Assembly: GCF_001598215.1 (NCBI RefSeq)
Contig: NZ_BCXJ01000001.1
Location: 620,001-684,000, forward strand
DNA from: Shouchella clausii
Lineage (GTDB): Bacteria > Bacillota > Bacilli > Bacillales > Bacillaceae_D
DNA length: 64,000 bases
Direction of reading: 5' to 3'
The number at the start of each line of letters is the position of its first letter. Positions within the stretch are counted from its first letter, which is position 1. Under the pieces are notes generated by a model that saw only the letters and a list, made by a program, of their open reading frames with translations, was not told where the DNA came from and did no database searches. Both the position numbers and the translations under genes were made by a program. Below, piece by piece: positions 16,691 to 26,387 of the stretch.

Positions 16691-17644
16691 ATGGCAAATA
16701 AACTATTGGTATTTGCAGATACGGGGATCGATGATGCGATGGCGATTATTTACGCATTGCAGCATCCAGACGTGGAACTGGCAGGCATTGTAGCGGATTT
16801 TGGCAATGTAAGCCGCGATCAGGCATTGCGCAATGCATCGTATTTGCTAAGTTTGGCCGATCAGAAAGGGGTCCCGGTTATTGCTGGAGCGACACGAGCG
16901 CTAAATGGAGAAGAACCGGAATTCTTCCCGGATATCCATGGAGAAGAAGGACTTGGGCCGATTAGGCCGCCTATTCCAGCAGAGCATTATGCGGATCGAA
17001 CCAATTTTAGCCGCTTGTTTCAAGTAATTAAAGAGAATTCAGATGAAATAACGATTGTCGTCCTCGGCCGTTGCACGACGCTGGCAATGGCATGGATCAT
17101 TAATCCTGCTGTTATGAAACGGGTGAAAGCGACGTTTCTGATGGGAGGCGCATTTTTAGTGCCGGGAAATGAGACCGAATTAGCGGAAGCAAATTTCTTA
17201 GGAGACGCTACTGCCGCCAATTTTGTTTGTACACATGCGCCAAATGTAACAATTGTCCCTTTGAATGTGACGAGGGATGCGTTGCTTACGCCTGCCGATG
17301 TCAATTTGATCGACTCTAAAGCAACGACGCCCTTGCTTCGTACCATTAAGCCGCTGCTTGATTTTTATTATGAGTCTTACCAAGTTCTTGAACCTGGTAT
17401 TCAGGGAACGCCACAGCATGATCTCACTGCATTGATGGCTGCAATGGACATTCCGAATTTGTTAGACTATAAACGACGCAACGTTCAGGTTGAAGATCAA
17501 GGCCGGTACTCCTCTGGACTAAGTGTCGCTGATTTTCGCCCTGCCTCGGCCGCATGCAGTGGACCTTACTGCCCACGTATAGCCGTTCGTCTAGATTTTT
17601 CTGTTTTTCGGACAAATGTGCTTGATGTTTTAACAAGAAACTAA
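16691..17644 (+). CDS. Nucleoside hydrolase (IunH-like)
   Basis: A 317-residue enzyme expected to hydrolyse ribonucleosides to base and ribose. Seen: the N-terminal metal site FADTGIDDAMA, and a conserved late His in HDLTALMA near residue 240. The usual first Asp of the DxDxGxDD motif is Phe here; the other acidic residues are kept. As I recall, some Bacillus relatives also lack it, so this is probably a clade trait rather than damage. GGAGGTGA precedes the ATG. Its product ribose would feed the rbs genes that follow, though a 460-bp gap with its own promoter separates them. Confidence 0.85.
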   Translation: MANKLLVFADTGIDDAMAIIYALQHPDVELAGIVADFGNVSRDQALRNASYLLSLADQKGVPVIAGATRALNGEEPEFFPDIHGEEGLGPIRPPIPAEHYADRTNFSRLFQVIKENSDEITIVVLGRCTTLAMAWIINPAVMKRVKATFLMGGAFLVPGNETELAEANFLGDATAANFVCTHAPNVTIVPLNVTRDALLTPADVNLIDSKATTPLLRTIKPLLDFYYESYQVLEPGIQGTPQHDLTALMAAMDIPNLLDYKRRNVQVEDQGRYSSGLSVADFRPASAACSGPYCPRIAVRLDFSVFRTNVLDVLTRN

Positions 17645-17806
17645 AGCAGCCAACAACAAATCGTTGCTATGCATTTTATGTATTCCCCGTACGCGTTCTT
17701 CTATTTCCGAAATCAACGTCTACTGTTCGATTGTGGTGAACATGTTGTTTGATCAATTAAAAGGTTCGGGAATAGGGGCGTTGTAATCGAAGTGGAAAAC
17801 AGCTAG

Positions 17807-18001
17807 AGACACGTCGAGGAGATCCGAGCTGACTTGAACCCTTTTTTCAACCTTCCTTGCAGCCGCATCTCCTCTCATGTTTTTATTTTGGTGGACAAGA
17901 GCCTTTCGAAAATGAGTCGCATCATTCGAACAAACGATTTGCCTATTCCAGAGTTTGAAGCACTTTTACGTGAAAAGGGGGAAACCGTTTTTGTTTTTTA
18001 G
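17807..18001 (+). pseudogene. Possible remnant of a protein-coding gene, unidentified
   Basis: A 64-codon open stretch without a good start, bounded upstream by an in-frame TAG at 17804. It ends RIIRTNDLPIPEFEALLREK and then GETVFVF before the stop, which reads like a natural protein C-terminus. The frame continues recognisably before the TAG (GVVIEVENS). No family is recognised. The rest of the 17645-18048 intergenic region shows no other coding signal. Confidence 0.3.
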
Positions 18002-18048
18002 CCATCTGTAGTCAATGGTGGATAACGATTAAATGAAAGAAATAGTCA

Positions 18049-18094
18049 TTGACAAACAAGCACTTCCGTCATATATTATCTGTAACCGGTTACA
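18049..18094 (+). promoter_or_regulatory. rbs operon promoter with RbsR/CcpA-type operator
   Basis: TTGACA at 18049-18054, a 17-bp spacer, and TATATT at 18072-18077 form a good sigma-A promoter. Immediately downstream is the perfect palindrome TGTAACCGGTTACA (18081-18094), which fits both a LacI-family operator and the core of a catabolite-responsive element. Binding there would block initiation. RbsR encoded next is the likely ligand; CcpA is possible. Confidence 0.8.
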
Positions 18095-18112
18095 TGTGTT
18101 AGGAGAATGAGT

Positions 18113-19096
18113 ATGACGACAATTAAGGATGTTGCGAAATACGCTAAGGTTTCCGTGGCGACCGTCTCGCGCGTGTTAAACCAAAAAGGCTATGTCAGCA
18201 AAGAAGCTGAACAGGCTGTGAAGACAGCTATTGAAACGTTAAATTATAAACCAAACGCTGTAGCGCGTACACTTTATCATAAAACATCAGGAATGATTGG
18301 GCTGCTTGTCCCTGATATAGCAAACCCTTTTTTCCCCGAACTTGCCCGAGCGATTGAAGATGTGGCACTCAAGAAAGGGTACACGGTTGTGCTGTGCAAT
18401 ACCGATAACGAGTTAAAAAAAGAGCAACATTATGTCCACGCTCTTCAACAAAAGTATGTAGACGGGCTTATTTTAGCGACCGGCACAGGGACGTATGAAC
18501 ACTATGAGACACTTGACTTGCCTGTAGTTGCGTTGGACCGTTTTGTTAGCGCCAACATTCCGACTGTTGTGTCTGAAAACAAAAATGGGGCAAAGGCTGC
18601 TACGGAGCACTTAATAGAACAAGGTTGTGCATTTATAGCTCATTTGCGTGGACCGAAAGGACTGAATCCTGCTGATGAGAGATACGAAGGGTTTAAGGAA
18701 GTCGTTGAAGCGAATGGAATTGCCCATATCATCGTGGAAACGGGCTTTCAAATAGAACAAGCGGAAGAAGTGGTTCGTGCTTTGCTTGAAAAACACCCGA
18801 CGATTGATGGTATTTTTACAAGCAGTGATGTGGCAGCGGCTGGAGCGATGAAAGCAGCTCATACATTAAAACGCTCGATTCCAGAAGACTTACAAATTGT
18901 AGGCTTTGATGGCATTTTATTTGGCAATATGTTGGTGCCCTCGTTAACTACGGTGCAACAGCCGATATACGAGATGGGCGAGCGGGCGATACAACTATTG
19001 GTGCAACTAATAGAAAAAAGGTCCTTGCCATCGTATTGGCATGAACTGCCGACAACTTTAATAATACGAGGAACAACAAAAGGAGGTGGTGCCTAG
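18113..19096 (+). CDS. rbsR: LacI-family ribose operon repressor RbsR
   Basis: A 327-residue regulator: N-terminal [23 protein letters not shown], hinge region ([10 protein letters not shown]), then a periplasmic-binding-like effector domain ([14 protein letters not shown]). ATG 18113 is selected because AGGAG at 18101 is correctly spaced; the ATG at 18107 is too close. It is first in an rbsRKDACB run and sits just downstream of a palindromic operator, so it should repress its own operon until ribose binds. Confidence 0.93.
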   Translation: MTTIKDVAKYAKVSVATVSRVLNQKGYVSKEAEQAVKTAIETLNYKPNAVARTLYHKTSGMIGLLVPDIANPFFPELARAIEDVALKKGYTVVLCNTDNELKKEQHYVHALQQKYVDGLILATGTGTYEHYETLDLPVVALDRFVSANIPTVVSENKNGAKAATEHLIEQGCAFIAHLRGPKGLNPADERYEGFKEVVEANGIAHIIVETGFQIEQAEEVVRALLEKHPTIDGIFTSSDVAAAGAMKAAHTLKRSIPEDLQIVGFDGILFGNMLVPSLTTVQQPIYEMGERAIQLLVQLIEKRSLPSYWHELPTTLIIRGTTKGGGA

Positions 19097-19977
19097 TGGT
19101 TAAACCAAAGGTGGTTGTCATTGGCAGCATTAACATGGATATGGTGACGAGTACGGACCATGTGCCAGCTCAAGGAGAGACCGTAATGGGAAAGGGCTTT
19201 AAAACAGTGCCTGGAGGTAAAGGGGCAAATCAAGCTGTGGCTGCAGCTAGGCTTGGTGCTGACGTCCGCATGATAGGGCGTGTGGGCGATGATGCCTTTG
19301 GCGAGCTGCTAAAGCAGGGGCTTCAAGATGAAGGCGTTTGTGTCGACCATGTGGAACCCGTTACACACTGTAGTTCCGGAGTAGCCACGATTCTGCTTTC
19401 AGAGGGAGATAACCGAATTATTGTCACGGCTGGAGCAAATGAACATGTGAACGAAGCATTCTTATCCACATGTGAAGAAGCGATTGCAGACAGTGATATT
19501 GTGTTGATTCAATTGGAAATTCCATTAGAAGCAGTTGAGTATGCAATTGCCCTTTGCAAGAAACATCAAGTGCCGGTCATTCTTAATCCAGCGCCAGCAC
19601 AGAAGTTATCGCAACAATCGTATGAGAATAGTACATGGATTACGCCTAATGAGTCAGAGCAGGCACAGTTGTTTGCAAATACGAATGTTCATTTAAAAGA
19701 GAAACTAATTGTTACTCAAGGTGCTGCTGGTGTGATATGGACAGAGAATGGGATGGAGCAGCGTATTGCTGGTCATCGTGTTATGCCAGTAGATACAACA
19801 GGTGCAGGCGATACCTTTAACGGTGCACTGGCTGTTGCGCTTGCAAGCGGAAAGCCAATGCGAGAGGCGGTGATGTACGCTAATGCAGCGGCAGCGTTAT
19901 CGGTACAGTCATTTGGCGCTCAGGGCGGGATGCCGAGTAAAGAAGAGGTGGCTGCTTTTCTGTTGGAAAGACAGTAG
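19096..19977 (+). CDS. rbsK: Ribokinase
   Basis: A 293-residue PfkB-family kinase phosphorylating D-ribose at O5. The first signature [16 protein letters not shown] is near residue 40 and the second, [14 protein letters not shown], contains the catalytic base Asp239. The start is GTG, overlapping the rbsR stop by one base after AGGAGGTGG, so it is translationally coupled. Confidence 0.95.
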   Translation: MVKPKVVVIGSINMDMVTSTDHVPAQGETVMGKGFKTVPGGKGANQAVAAARLGADVRMIGRVGDDAFGELLKQGLQDEGVCVDHVEPVTHCSSGVATILLSEGDNRIIVTAGANEHVNEAFLSTCEEAIADSDIVLIQLEIPLEAVEYAIALCKKHQVPVILNPAPAQKLSQQSYENSTWITPNESEQAQLFANTNVHLKEKLIVTQGAAGVIWTENGMEQRIAGHRVMPVDTTGAGDTFNGALAVALASGKPMREAVMYANAAAALSVQSFGAQGGMPSKEEVAAFLLERQ

Positions 19978-20027
19978 TGTCTTTTTGCAGGAAGGATCAA
20001 CCTATCAAGCATTCAGGAGGATCAACC

Positions 20028-20417
20028 ATGAAGAAATTAGGCATCTTAAATCGTGATATTGCCCGGGTGCTTGCGTCGCTAGGGCATACAGACCAAATCG
20101 TCATAGCAGATTGCGGATTACCAATCCCGTCTGGCATTGAATGCATCGACCTTTCTATTAGGTTAGGCGTACCAAATTTTGTTGATGTATTAACAGAAGT
20201 ATTGGCCGATATGGAAGTGGAGTCAATGATGGCGGCAACAGAAGTTAGAACAGAAAGCCCGTCTATTCATCAGGAACTGGAAAACAGGCAAATTTCCATT
20301 CGTTATTTGCCTCATGATGAGTTGAAAGCGGAAACAAGTAAAGCGAAAGCAATCATCCGTACAGGCGAATGTGCACCATACGCCAATGTCATCTTACGCG
20401 CAGGGGTTATTTTCTAA
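20028..20417 (+). CDS. rbsD: D-ribose pyranase
   Basis: A 129-residue RbsD/FucU-family mutarotase converting beta-pyranose to beta-furanose ribose for ribokinase. It has the conserved His in LGHTDQIVIADCGLPIP near residue 20 and the C-terminal substrate-site segment PYANVILRAGV. The ATG at 20028 directly follows CAGGAGG; upstream in-frame codons are not used. Typical length. Confidence 0.93.
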   Translation: MKKLGILNRDIARVLASLGHTDQIVIADCGLPIPSGIECIDLSIRLGVPNFVDVLTEVLADMEVESMMAATEVRTESPSIHQELENRQISIRYLPHDELKAETSKAKAIIRTGECAPYANVILRAGVIF

Positions 20418-20432
20418 AGAAGAGGTGTGGCT

Positions 20433-21932
20433 ATGATTGTTGAAATGAGCCAGATAAGCAAGTCATTTAGTGGAAACCAAGTGTTGAAAAATGTGTCTTT
20501 CACGCTTGAAGAAGGAGAAATTCACGCGTTAATGGGCGAGAATGGTGCTGGTAAGTCTACCCTTATGAAAATTTTAACGGGCATTTATCCAAGGGATGAA
20601 GGGGTTGTCCGTGTGAAAGGAAAGGAGGTTGCCTACACGCACCCAAAAGATGCGGAAAAAGACGGAATTGCTGTCATTCATCAAGAACTCAATATTTTGC
20701 CGGAGCTGTCCGTTGCAGAGAATTTGTTTCTTGGCAATGAGTACACCGTTGGAAAAACGGGTTGGCTTAAAGCAAAAAAAATGAACGAATATGCTGAACA
20801 ACAGCTGGCCGAGCTTGGTCTTAAAGTAAAAGCTTCGGACCGGGCAGGTGCTTTATCGGTCGGGAAGCAGCAATTGATTGAAATTGCCAAAGCCCTTATG
20901 ACAAATGCAGACATTATCATTATGGACGAGCCAACAGCAGCACTAACAGACCGGGAGATTGATACATTGTTTACTGTTATTCGTGGCTTGCAGGAGAAAG
21001 GAGTGACTTTCGTTTATATATCGCATCGAATGGAAGAAATCTTCTCCTTGTGCCAACGTATTACAGTCCTTCGTGATGGAAACTATGTGAGCACGAAAGT
21101 CATTGCTGAGACGAGTTTTGATGAGATCGTCAGATTAATGGTCGGTCGGGAGCTTGGAGGTCGCTACCCTGATCATGATTTAGAACCAGGTGCGGTAAAA
21201 CTCGCCGTAAAAAATGGGAGTAGAAAAAATGAATTTGAAAGCGTTACCTTTGAGGTTCGGGAAGGCGAAATCTTTGGTATTGCTGGATTGATGGGGGCGG
21301 GGCGCTCAGAAGTGGTGGAAAGCATTTTTGGCTATCGGCAATTGCATAGTGGCACGATTGAAATCGATAAAAAACCAGTTGTATTTAAACGACCGGTTGA
21401 TGCAATTGAGAATGGCATAGCCTTTGTGCCAGAAGACCGAAAAACAAAAGGACTAATCGTTGATTTTTCCGTTCGAGACAATCTCTCCATAACGAACTTA
21501 GCAACCGTTTCTTCGGGGAGCATGATGTCTTCTACAAAAGAACAGGCTCTTTATCAAGAACTTGTAAAGAAGTTAGGTGTACGTACCTCTGGACCACATC
21601 AAAAAGCGAAATCACTGAGTGGAGGAAACCAGCAAAAACTGGTTATCGCTAAATGGCTAGGTACGAAGCCGAAAGTACTCATTTTGGATGAACCAACTCG
21701 AGGCGTTGATGTAGGTGCGAAAAAAGAGATCTATACAATTATGAATGAACTGGCCAAGCAACGTGTGGCAATTATAATGGTTTCTTCAGAACTGCCGGAA
21801 ATTATTGGCATGAGCACACGGGTTGCCGTGATGTTTGAAGGCAAATTAATGAAAGTACTTGACCGCAATGAGTTATCAGAAGAAACGATTATGCACTATG
21901 CGACTGGAGGAGAAAAACATGTTCACCAATAA
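20433..21932 (+). CDS. rbsA: Ribose ABC transporter, double ATPase subunit
   Basis: A protein of about 499 residues with two fused ATPase domains, as in RbsA/MglA. The N-half has Walker [10 protein letters not shown], signature LSVGKQQ and Walker [10 protein letters not shown]. The C-half has a degenerate Walker A (GLMGAGRSE), signature LSGGNQQK and [13 protein letters not shown]. The ATG at 20433 is better spaced from AGAGGTG than the GTG at 20427. It overlaps rbsC. Confidence 0.95.
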   Translation: MIVEMSQISKSFSGNQVLKNVSFTLEEGEIHALMGENGAGKSTLMKILTGIYPRDEGVVRVKGKEVAYTHPKDAEKDGIAVIHQELNILPELSVAENLFLGNEYTVGKTGWLKAKKMNEYAEQQLAELGLKVKASDRAGALSVGKQQLIEIAKALMTNADIIIMDEPTAALTDREIDTLFTVIRGLQEKGVTFVYISHRMEEIFSLCQRITVLRDGNYVSTKVIAETSFDEIVRLMVGRELGGRYPDHDLEPGAVKLAVKNGSRKNEFESVTFEVREGEIFGIAGLMGAGRSEVVESIFGYRQLHSGTIEIDKKPVVFKRPVDAIENGIAFVPEDRKTKGLIVDFSVRDNLSITNLATVSSGSMMSSTKEQALYQELVKKLGVRTSGPHQKAKSLSGGNQQKLVIAKWLGTKPKVLILDEPTRGVDVGAKKEIYTIMNELAKQRVAIIMVSSELPEIIGMSTRVAVMFEGKLMKVLDRNELSEETIMHYATGGEKHVHQ

Positions 21933-22863
21933 ACGAGTCAAGGCATTAACAGCGACGCTTGGCCCATTTATCGGCCTTTTCCTTATCATATTGATTATTA
22001 GCATTTTAAACCCAGGATTCTTATCAGCACCGAATCTCCTCAATGTTCTTCGGCAAGTATCCATTAATGCGCTCATTGCATTTGGAATGACGTTTGTCAT
22101 TTTGACAGGTGGGATTGATTTATCTGTTGGTGCGATTCTTGCTTTTTCTGGGGCGGTCACTGCAACCTTACTTTCGTCAGGGATGGACCCGATCTTAGCC
22201 ATCTTAATCGGATTGCTTGTTGGAGCAGTACTTGGTGCGATAAATGGCATAATCATTGCAAAAGGAAAAGTGGCACCATTTATTGCGACACTGGCAACGA
22301 TGACGATTTACCGCGGTGCGACCTTAATGTTTACAGATGGTAGACCTGTATCAAACTTAGGTGATTCTACGTTCTTTCAAATGCTTGGAGGCGGCTACTT
22401 TTTTGGAATTCCAATGCCAGCGATTACGATGGTGATTAGTTTTGTTGTTTTGTACTTGATTTTAAAGAAAACCACTTTTGGCCGTCGAGTATATGCAGTT
22501 GGGGGCAATGAGGAAGCATCCATTCTTTCAGGCATCAAAGTCGACCGAGTTAAGATTTACGTGTACTCTCTGACTGGATTTTTGGCAGCCGTTGCTGGTG
22601 TGATTTTAACGTCGAGGTTAAATTCGGCTCAACCAACGGCAGGCACGATGTACGAACTTGACGCGATTGCAGCGGTTGTGCTTGGGGGAACGAGTTTAAC
22701 AGGAGGAAAAGGATGGATTGTCGGCACGCTTATTGGTGCCTTAATCATAGGAGTGTTGAATAATGGGTTGAATTTGCTTGGTGTCAGCTCTTTTTTCCAG
22801 CAAGTGGTTAAAGGAAGTGTCATTTTGCTTGCGGTCTTGCTTGATCGCAGAAAAACTGCTTAA
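21919..22863 (+). CDS. rbsC: Ribose ABC transporter permease
   Basis: A 314-residue BPD_transp_2-type permease with about eight to ten hydrophobic helices. It shows family segments [15 protein letters not shown] and [15 protein letters not shown]. The ATG at 21919 lies 14 nt inside the rbsA coding end after GGAGGAGA. A 126-nt gap then separates it from rbsB, longer than other gaps in the operon but without a terminator. Confidence 0.94.
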   Translation: MFTNKRVKALTATLGPFIGLFLIILIISILNPGFLSAPNLLNVLRQVSINALIAFGMTFVILTGGIDLSVGAILAFSGAVTATLLSSGMDPILAILIGLLVGAVLGAINGIIIAKGKVAPFIATLATMTIYRGATLMFTDGRPVSNLGDSTFFQMLGGGYFFGIPMPAITMVISFVVLYLILKKTTFGRRVYAVGGNEEASILSGIKVDRVKIYVYSLTGFLAAVAGVILTSRLNSAQPTAGTMYELDAIAAVVLGGTSLTGGKGWIVGTLIGALIIGVLNNGLNLLGVSSFFQQVVKGSVILLAVLLDRRKTA

Positions 22864-22989
22864 AGGAGTTTGGCTGTTAGGATGGCTCTCAACCTATCCA
22901 ATATCGATGAGTCTCCTTGTTGGTGTGTATGAAAACTGAGGATACATGAGTACGGGAACTAGCTTAACTTTATAGAGGGAGGATTTACA

Positions 22990-23928
22990 ATGAAAAAACG
23001 ACAATTATCGGTTGCAATGATCGGAATCGCTGCACTCATGGCGGCTTGTTCAATGGAATCTCCAGTTTCTGAGGAATCAGAGCCAGTAGACGGTTCCAAT
23101 GGTGGCGCAAATGACGGTGATTTCACAGTTGGCTTTTCCATTTCAACAATGAACAACCCGTTTTTTGTCACTTTAGAAGAAGGGGCTAAAGCGAAAGCAA
23201 CTGAACTTGGGTTGGAAATGATGTCAGTAGATGCGCAAGATGACAATGCCAAACAAATCAATGATGTGGAAGATTTAATCCAACGGGGAGTAGATTTAAT
23301 TCTTGTGAACCCAACAGATTCTTCTGCAGTGGCAGCCGCTATTGAGGCAGCGAATGCTGCGGACATCCCTGTGATTACTGTTGACCGTGCAGCTGATAGC
23401 GGTGAAGTTGTCACGCACATTGCATCCGATAACATCGCGGGTGGTGAAATGGCTGGTGAATTATTGCTTGATCTGGTTGGCGAAGAGGCGACTGTTGCTG
23501 AACTTGAGGGCATCCCAGGCTCATCGGCGGCACGTGAACGGGGAGAAGGATTTAACAACATCGCAGATGGGAATTTACATGTAGCTGCAAAACAAACGGC
23601 TAATTTTGATAGAGCAGAAGGTTTGGCGGTCATGGAAAACATCTTGCAAAGCAATCCCGATATTACTGGTGTGTTTGCCCATAATGACGAGATGGCGCTC
23701 GGTGCACTCGAAGCTGTATCCGCTATTGGTCGTGATGATATTGTTATTGTTGGATTTGACGCCACAGATGACGCTGTAAACGCTGTTGAAAGCGGACGTT
23801 TGGCAGGAACCGTTGCTCAACAACCAACGCTAATTGGAGAAGAAGCGTTGGAGGCTGCATTCTCTGTTCTGAATGGTGAAGAGATTGATGACTTTATTCC
23901 TGTCGAACTTAAATTGATTCAACAGTAG
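22990..23928 (+). CDS. rbsB: Ribose-binding lipoprotein
   Basis: A 312-residue periplasmic-binding-type protein. The signal peptide ends in lipobox LMAAC (Cys about residue 19), so it is anchored to the outer face of the membrane. An acidic linker is followed by the sugar-binding fold (FTVGFSISTMNNPFF, LILVNPTDSSAV, FAHNDEMALGAL, IVGFDAT). GAGGGAGG precedes the ATG. It delivers ribose to RbsAC and is followed by a clear terminator closing the operon. Confidence 0.95.
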   Translation: MKKRQLSVAMIGIAALMAACSMESPVSEESEPVDGSNGGANDGDFTVGFSISTMNNPFFVTLEEGAKAKATELGLEMMSVDAQDDNAKQINDVEDLIQRGVDLILVNPTDSSAVAAAIEAANAADIPVITVDRAADSGEVVTHIASDNIAGGEMAGELLLDLVGEEATVAELEGIPGSSAARERGEGFNNIADGNLHVAAKQTANFDRAEGLAVMENILQSNPDITGVFAHNDEMALGALEAVSAIGRDDIVIVGFDATDDAVNAVESGRLAGTVAQQPTLIGEEALEAAFSVLNGEEIDDFIPVELKLIQQ

Positions 23929-23937
23929 AAGGAGGGA

Positions 23938-23968
23938 AGCTCGGTACGTATGTGCCGAGCTGTTTTGA
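23938..23968 (+). terminator. rbs operon terminator
   Basis: AGCTCGGTAC pairs with GTGCCGAGCT across a 4-nt loop (one G-T pair), followed by GTTTTGATT. Confidence 0.85.
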
Positions 23969-24211
23969 TTGCTTGGAACGGCTTAAGGGCAAGATGAAGG
24001 GAAAGCAAACACATCTGTCATGCTAGCTACAACGATTCGACTCAAAAGTTTGGAGCAACCCTTTCGTGTGATCTGTACTTTCTCTGAAAAAAATTTTGAA
24101 TTTGGATCAGTTAACATTAAAAAATCAATATTACTATATAACTTTAATCGATTATTTCGTTTAGCGATGTTTACCCATATTGGACAAAAAAGATAGAAAA
24201 ACAATTACGTG

Positions 24212-24423
24212 CTTCCATTAATCTCGTTACGTATCCAACCCCTTTAGAATGTTCACCACGTTCATGCGGTTGTGGTAGCCAAGGAGGTTGCCTGTTTGCC
24301 TGCTTAATTCAGCCCGATCCCGAAACACTTCGATCCAATCGCGGCGTTCGTTTTCTTGATAAGGGAATGGTTGTGAAATGGCTTGGCGTTCTCTAAGGGC
24401 GGACAGGCCTTTATCGTAATTAA
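24212..24423 (-). pseudogene. Decayed gene tail, copy 2 of 2 (unidentified protein)
   Basis: On the minus strand an open frame without a start reads NYDKGLSALRERQAISQPF, continues through ENERRDWIEVFRDRAELS and ends TGNLLGYHNRMNVVNIL, KGLDT and stop at 24227. This is the better-preserved of two copies (the other is at 16406-16600). It looks like the last ~65 residues of a real protein whose 5' part has been lost. I do not recognise the family. The surrounding 23970-24530 region shows no intact gene. Confidence 0.6.
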
Positions 24424-24533
24424 ATGTAAGGGTTGTGATCCGACATATTCACAAATCCTTTACGTTTCTTTCATTCTCTCTATATATGCAACGCTTATGC
24501 TCAAGTTAAGCATTTTAGAGGGGGACGATGTAA

Positions 24534-24617
24534 ATGGCGGTTTTTCTCACTACCATGGTCGCATATTTGTTCGTAGCCGTATTGCTGTTAAGGAAGCCTC
24601 CCAAAAGCCTTTTTTGA
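24534..24617 (+). CDS. Possible 27-residue single-helix membrane peptide
   Basis: A short frame (MAVFLTTMVAYLFVAVLLLR, then KPPKSLF) preceded by AGAGGGGGA 9-13 nt upstream. It is one hydrophobic helix with a basic tail. The shape recalls KdpF, the small subunit of the Kdp potassium ATPase, but no kdp genes follow, so this would be an orphan or a remnant. Reality as a gene is uncertain. Confidence 0.3.
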   Translation: MAVFLTTMVAYLFVAVLLLRKPPKSLF

Positions 24618-24710
24618 AGATAGTTAGGGGTAAGGAGTGAAGATTCGCATCGTTCTAAATCATATAGGCGGCGGCTACCGCTTGTTGCTGTGACAAATGC
24701 CACTTCAATG

Positions 24711-25103
24711 TTAAATGGCTATGTAGATCTCAATGTCTCCATTTGGATAATACTTTTCAAAATCGTATGTATACGCCCTCTTCAATGTACTTGAATTTTC
24801 ACGTTCCCATATCATTTTCCACGTATGAACAATGCCTTGCTCATCGGTTGTGTCTACATTGAAAATTTCATAGTTTCCGTTCTTCGGTATTTCCAGTGAA
24901 GGTTTGCCTTTGCTTTCTTCTATCGCAATGCTTAATGTATAATCCCCCTTATAGTCACTCTCATAATTATGATACACACCATAAATTATCTGATCCTGGT
25001 TTAAATGACTTAAAGCTTCCTTCCACAATCCTGCAATCTTTTCCATTATACGATCATCATTAAAATTATTGGTCCGCACACTATTAATGATTGTTAATTC
25101 CAT
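24711..25103 (-). CDS. GyrI-like/AraC-type effector-binding domain protein
   Basis: A 130-residue stand-alone effector-binding fold. It has the typical order: a helix DRIMEKIAGLWKEAL, then YGVYHNYESDYKGDYTLSIA, a domain-closing YEIFNVD strand, the helix TWKMIWERE, and the tail YYPNGDIEIYIAI. Family members bind small amphipathic molecules or toxins through a central acidic residue; here Glu in MIWERE is the candidate. AGAAGGGAG precedes the ATG. No HTH domain is present, so it is not itself a transcription factor. Confidence 0.8.
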   Translation of the reverse strand: MELTIINSVRTNNFNDDRIMEKIAGLWKEALSHLNQDQIIYGVYHNYESDYKGDYTLSIAIEESKGKPSLEIPKNGNYEIFNVDTTDEQGIVHTWKMIWERENSSTLKRAYTYDFEKYYPNGDIEIYIAI

Positions 25104-25434
25104 TAGCTTTCTCCCTTCTGACGATAAGCGTATTTAACAATTTCATTCTATCAAACACGTCAATTTCCTTTTTTCATCATCTACCTATTCGTAACATGTA
25201 AATCGTAATTCATTTAAATTCGTATTGAGTGGCGACTTACTAGAGCAGTTGAGACAATCATTAAGTGAAGCCACCACACCTATTTCTGCTTTCCGTCTTC
25301 CACGGTTTTACACGAGTTTTTCGGCTTGGTGTGGTTAACGGCAAAGTGCGGCATGTACGTATAACTATATGCGGATGAAAAAAACCAATTTATCTAATGA
25401 ATGAAAGAAGTTGGGCTTTTTCCGTGATTTTTTC
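25104..25434. other. Gene-free stretch between divergent genes
   Basis: No convincing open frame, hairpin or repeat was found here beyond the MerR-type promoter that begins at 25435. Confidence 0.5.
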
Positions 25435-25465
25435 TTGACTTGGTGTTCACTCCAAGTAGTATTCT
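25435..25465 (+). promoter_or_regulatory. MerR-type promoter with long spacer and palindrome
   Basis: TTGACT (25435-25440) and TATTCT (25460-25465) are 19 bp apart, longer than the normal 17. The spacer holds an 18-bp near-palindrome CTTGGTGTTCACTCCAAG (25439-25456). A 19-20 bp spacer with a dyad is the hallmark of promoters activated by MerR-family proteins through DNA untwisting. The MerR gene at 26388 is the evident regulator. Confidence 0.8.
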
Positions 25466-25502
25466 GTATTTACTATTTTGAAGCACAGAAAGGAAAGGTT
25501 AA

Positions 25503-26336
25503 ATGAAGGAACATAACAAAGTAGTATTGATCACAGGAGCTAACTCTGGGATTGGATTGGAACTAACGAAAAATCTGCTATTACAAGGCTGGGAAGTGGC
25601 TGCTTTAATCCGCTCTGATTTTCCAAATGGACAACCAATCATCATTGATGCTCTTAAAAAGAAACATTTAAGAGTATATAAAGCGGATTTAGCTGATTTC
25701 TCAAGCCTTAGAAATGCACTTGACCAGATTAAAAAAAGCGAGGCTAAAATTGATTTGCTTTTCAACAATGCTGGAGTCTCTTTTGCTGAATACAAATATT
25801 CCAAGCAGGGGCGTGAAATCCATTTCGAGGTTAATACATTAGTGCCTTTCATCATTACGGTGGAACTTAAAGAGCTGTTACTAAAAGGGCAGGATAAAAC
25901 GATAATCAACACATCTTCCAATTCTTTGTTATTTCTAAAGCAATTTGACTTAAATACAGTCATCAATCCTAAAACTCCTTTTAAAAAGTTGGTAGGTCCT
26001 TATGCCAACAGTAAATTGGCCCTATCCCTGTGGACGAATGGAATAGCACCAGAGCTATCGAGTGAGGGAATAAAAATTCGCAGTGTCTGCCCAGGACCAA
26101 ATAAGACGAGGTTAACTAAAGGAAAGGGAATGCCAAGCTATATCCTTCTCGTAAGGAGTCTTATTTTTACTCCCCCAAGTAAAGGGGCTTCCCGCTTATA
26201 CGATGCTGCTTTCAACAACGAGATTACCGGGATTTTTATAATCAAGGGCAAAGAAACTGCAATCAAACTCTCGGGGCATGAGGAAGAAGTACTTAATCGA
26301 CTGTATGATATTTACAAAAAGGAGTTTCTCGTTTAG
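25503..26336 (+). CDS. Short-chain dehydrogenase/reductase
   Basis: A 277-residue classical SDR. The NAD(P) motif TGANSGIG is at residues ~12-19, NNAG follows near 90, and the catalytic Tyr/Lys lie in PYANSK near residue 165. The C-terminal ~60 residues extend past the core. Substrate cannot be read from sequence. AAAGGAAAGG precedes the ATG. The promoter is of MerR type and the next gene encodes a MerR regulator, so the enzyme is probably induced by a small toxic or reactive compound. Confidence 0.85.
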   Translation: MKEHNKVVLITGANSGIGLELTKNLLLQGWEVAALIRSDFPNGQPIIIDALKKKHLRVYKADLADFSSLRNALDQIKKSEAKIDLLFNNAGVSFAEYKYSKQGREIHFEVNTLVPFIITVELKELLLKGQDKTIINTSSNSLLFLKQFDLNTVINPKTPFKKLVGPYANSKLALSLWTNGIAPELSSEGIKIRSVCPGPNKTRLTKGKGMPSYILLVRSLIFTPPSKGASRLYDAAFNNEITGIFIIKGKETAIKLSGHEEEVLNRLYDIYKKEFLV

Positions 26337-26387
26337 ATTTATTTAAATTCTATTTATAAGCTGCATAGTGTATGGAATTTTAATGAA

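Noticed and set aside
23983-24204. Minus-strand frame of 73 codons
   Set aside because: No ribosome site, no recognisable family, and it lies in a remnant region.
24383-24640. Plus-strand frame of 85 codons
   Set aside because: Begins inside the decayed gene tail on the other strand and has no protein-like pattern or ribosome site.
24637-24693. An 18-codon frame starting with GTG
   Set aside because: The only ribosome-like site abuts the start codon and the peptide is very short.
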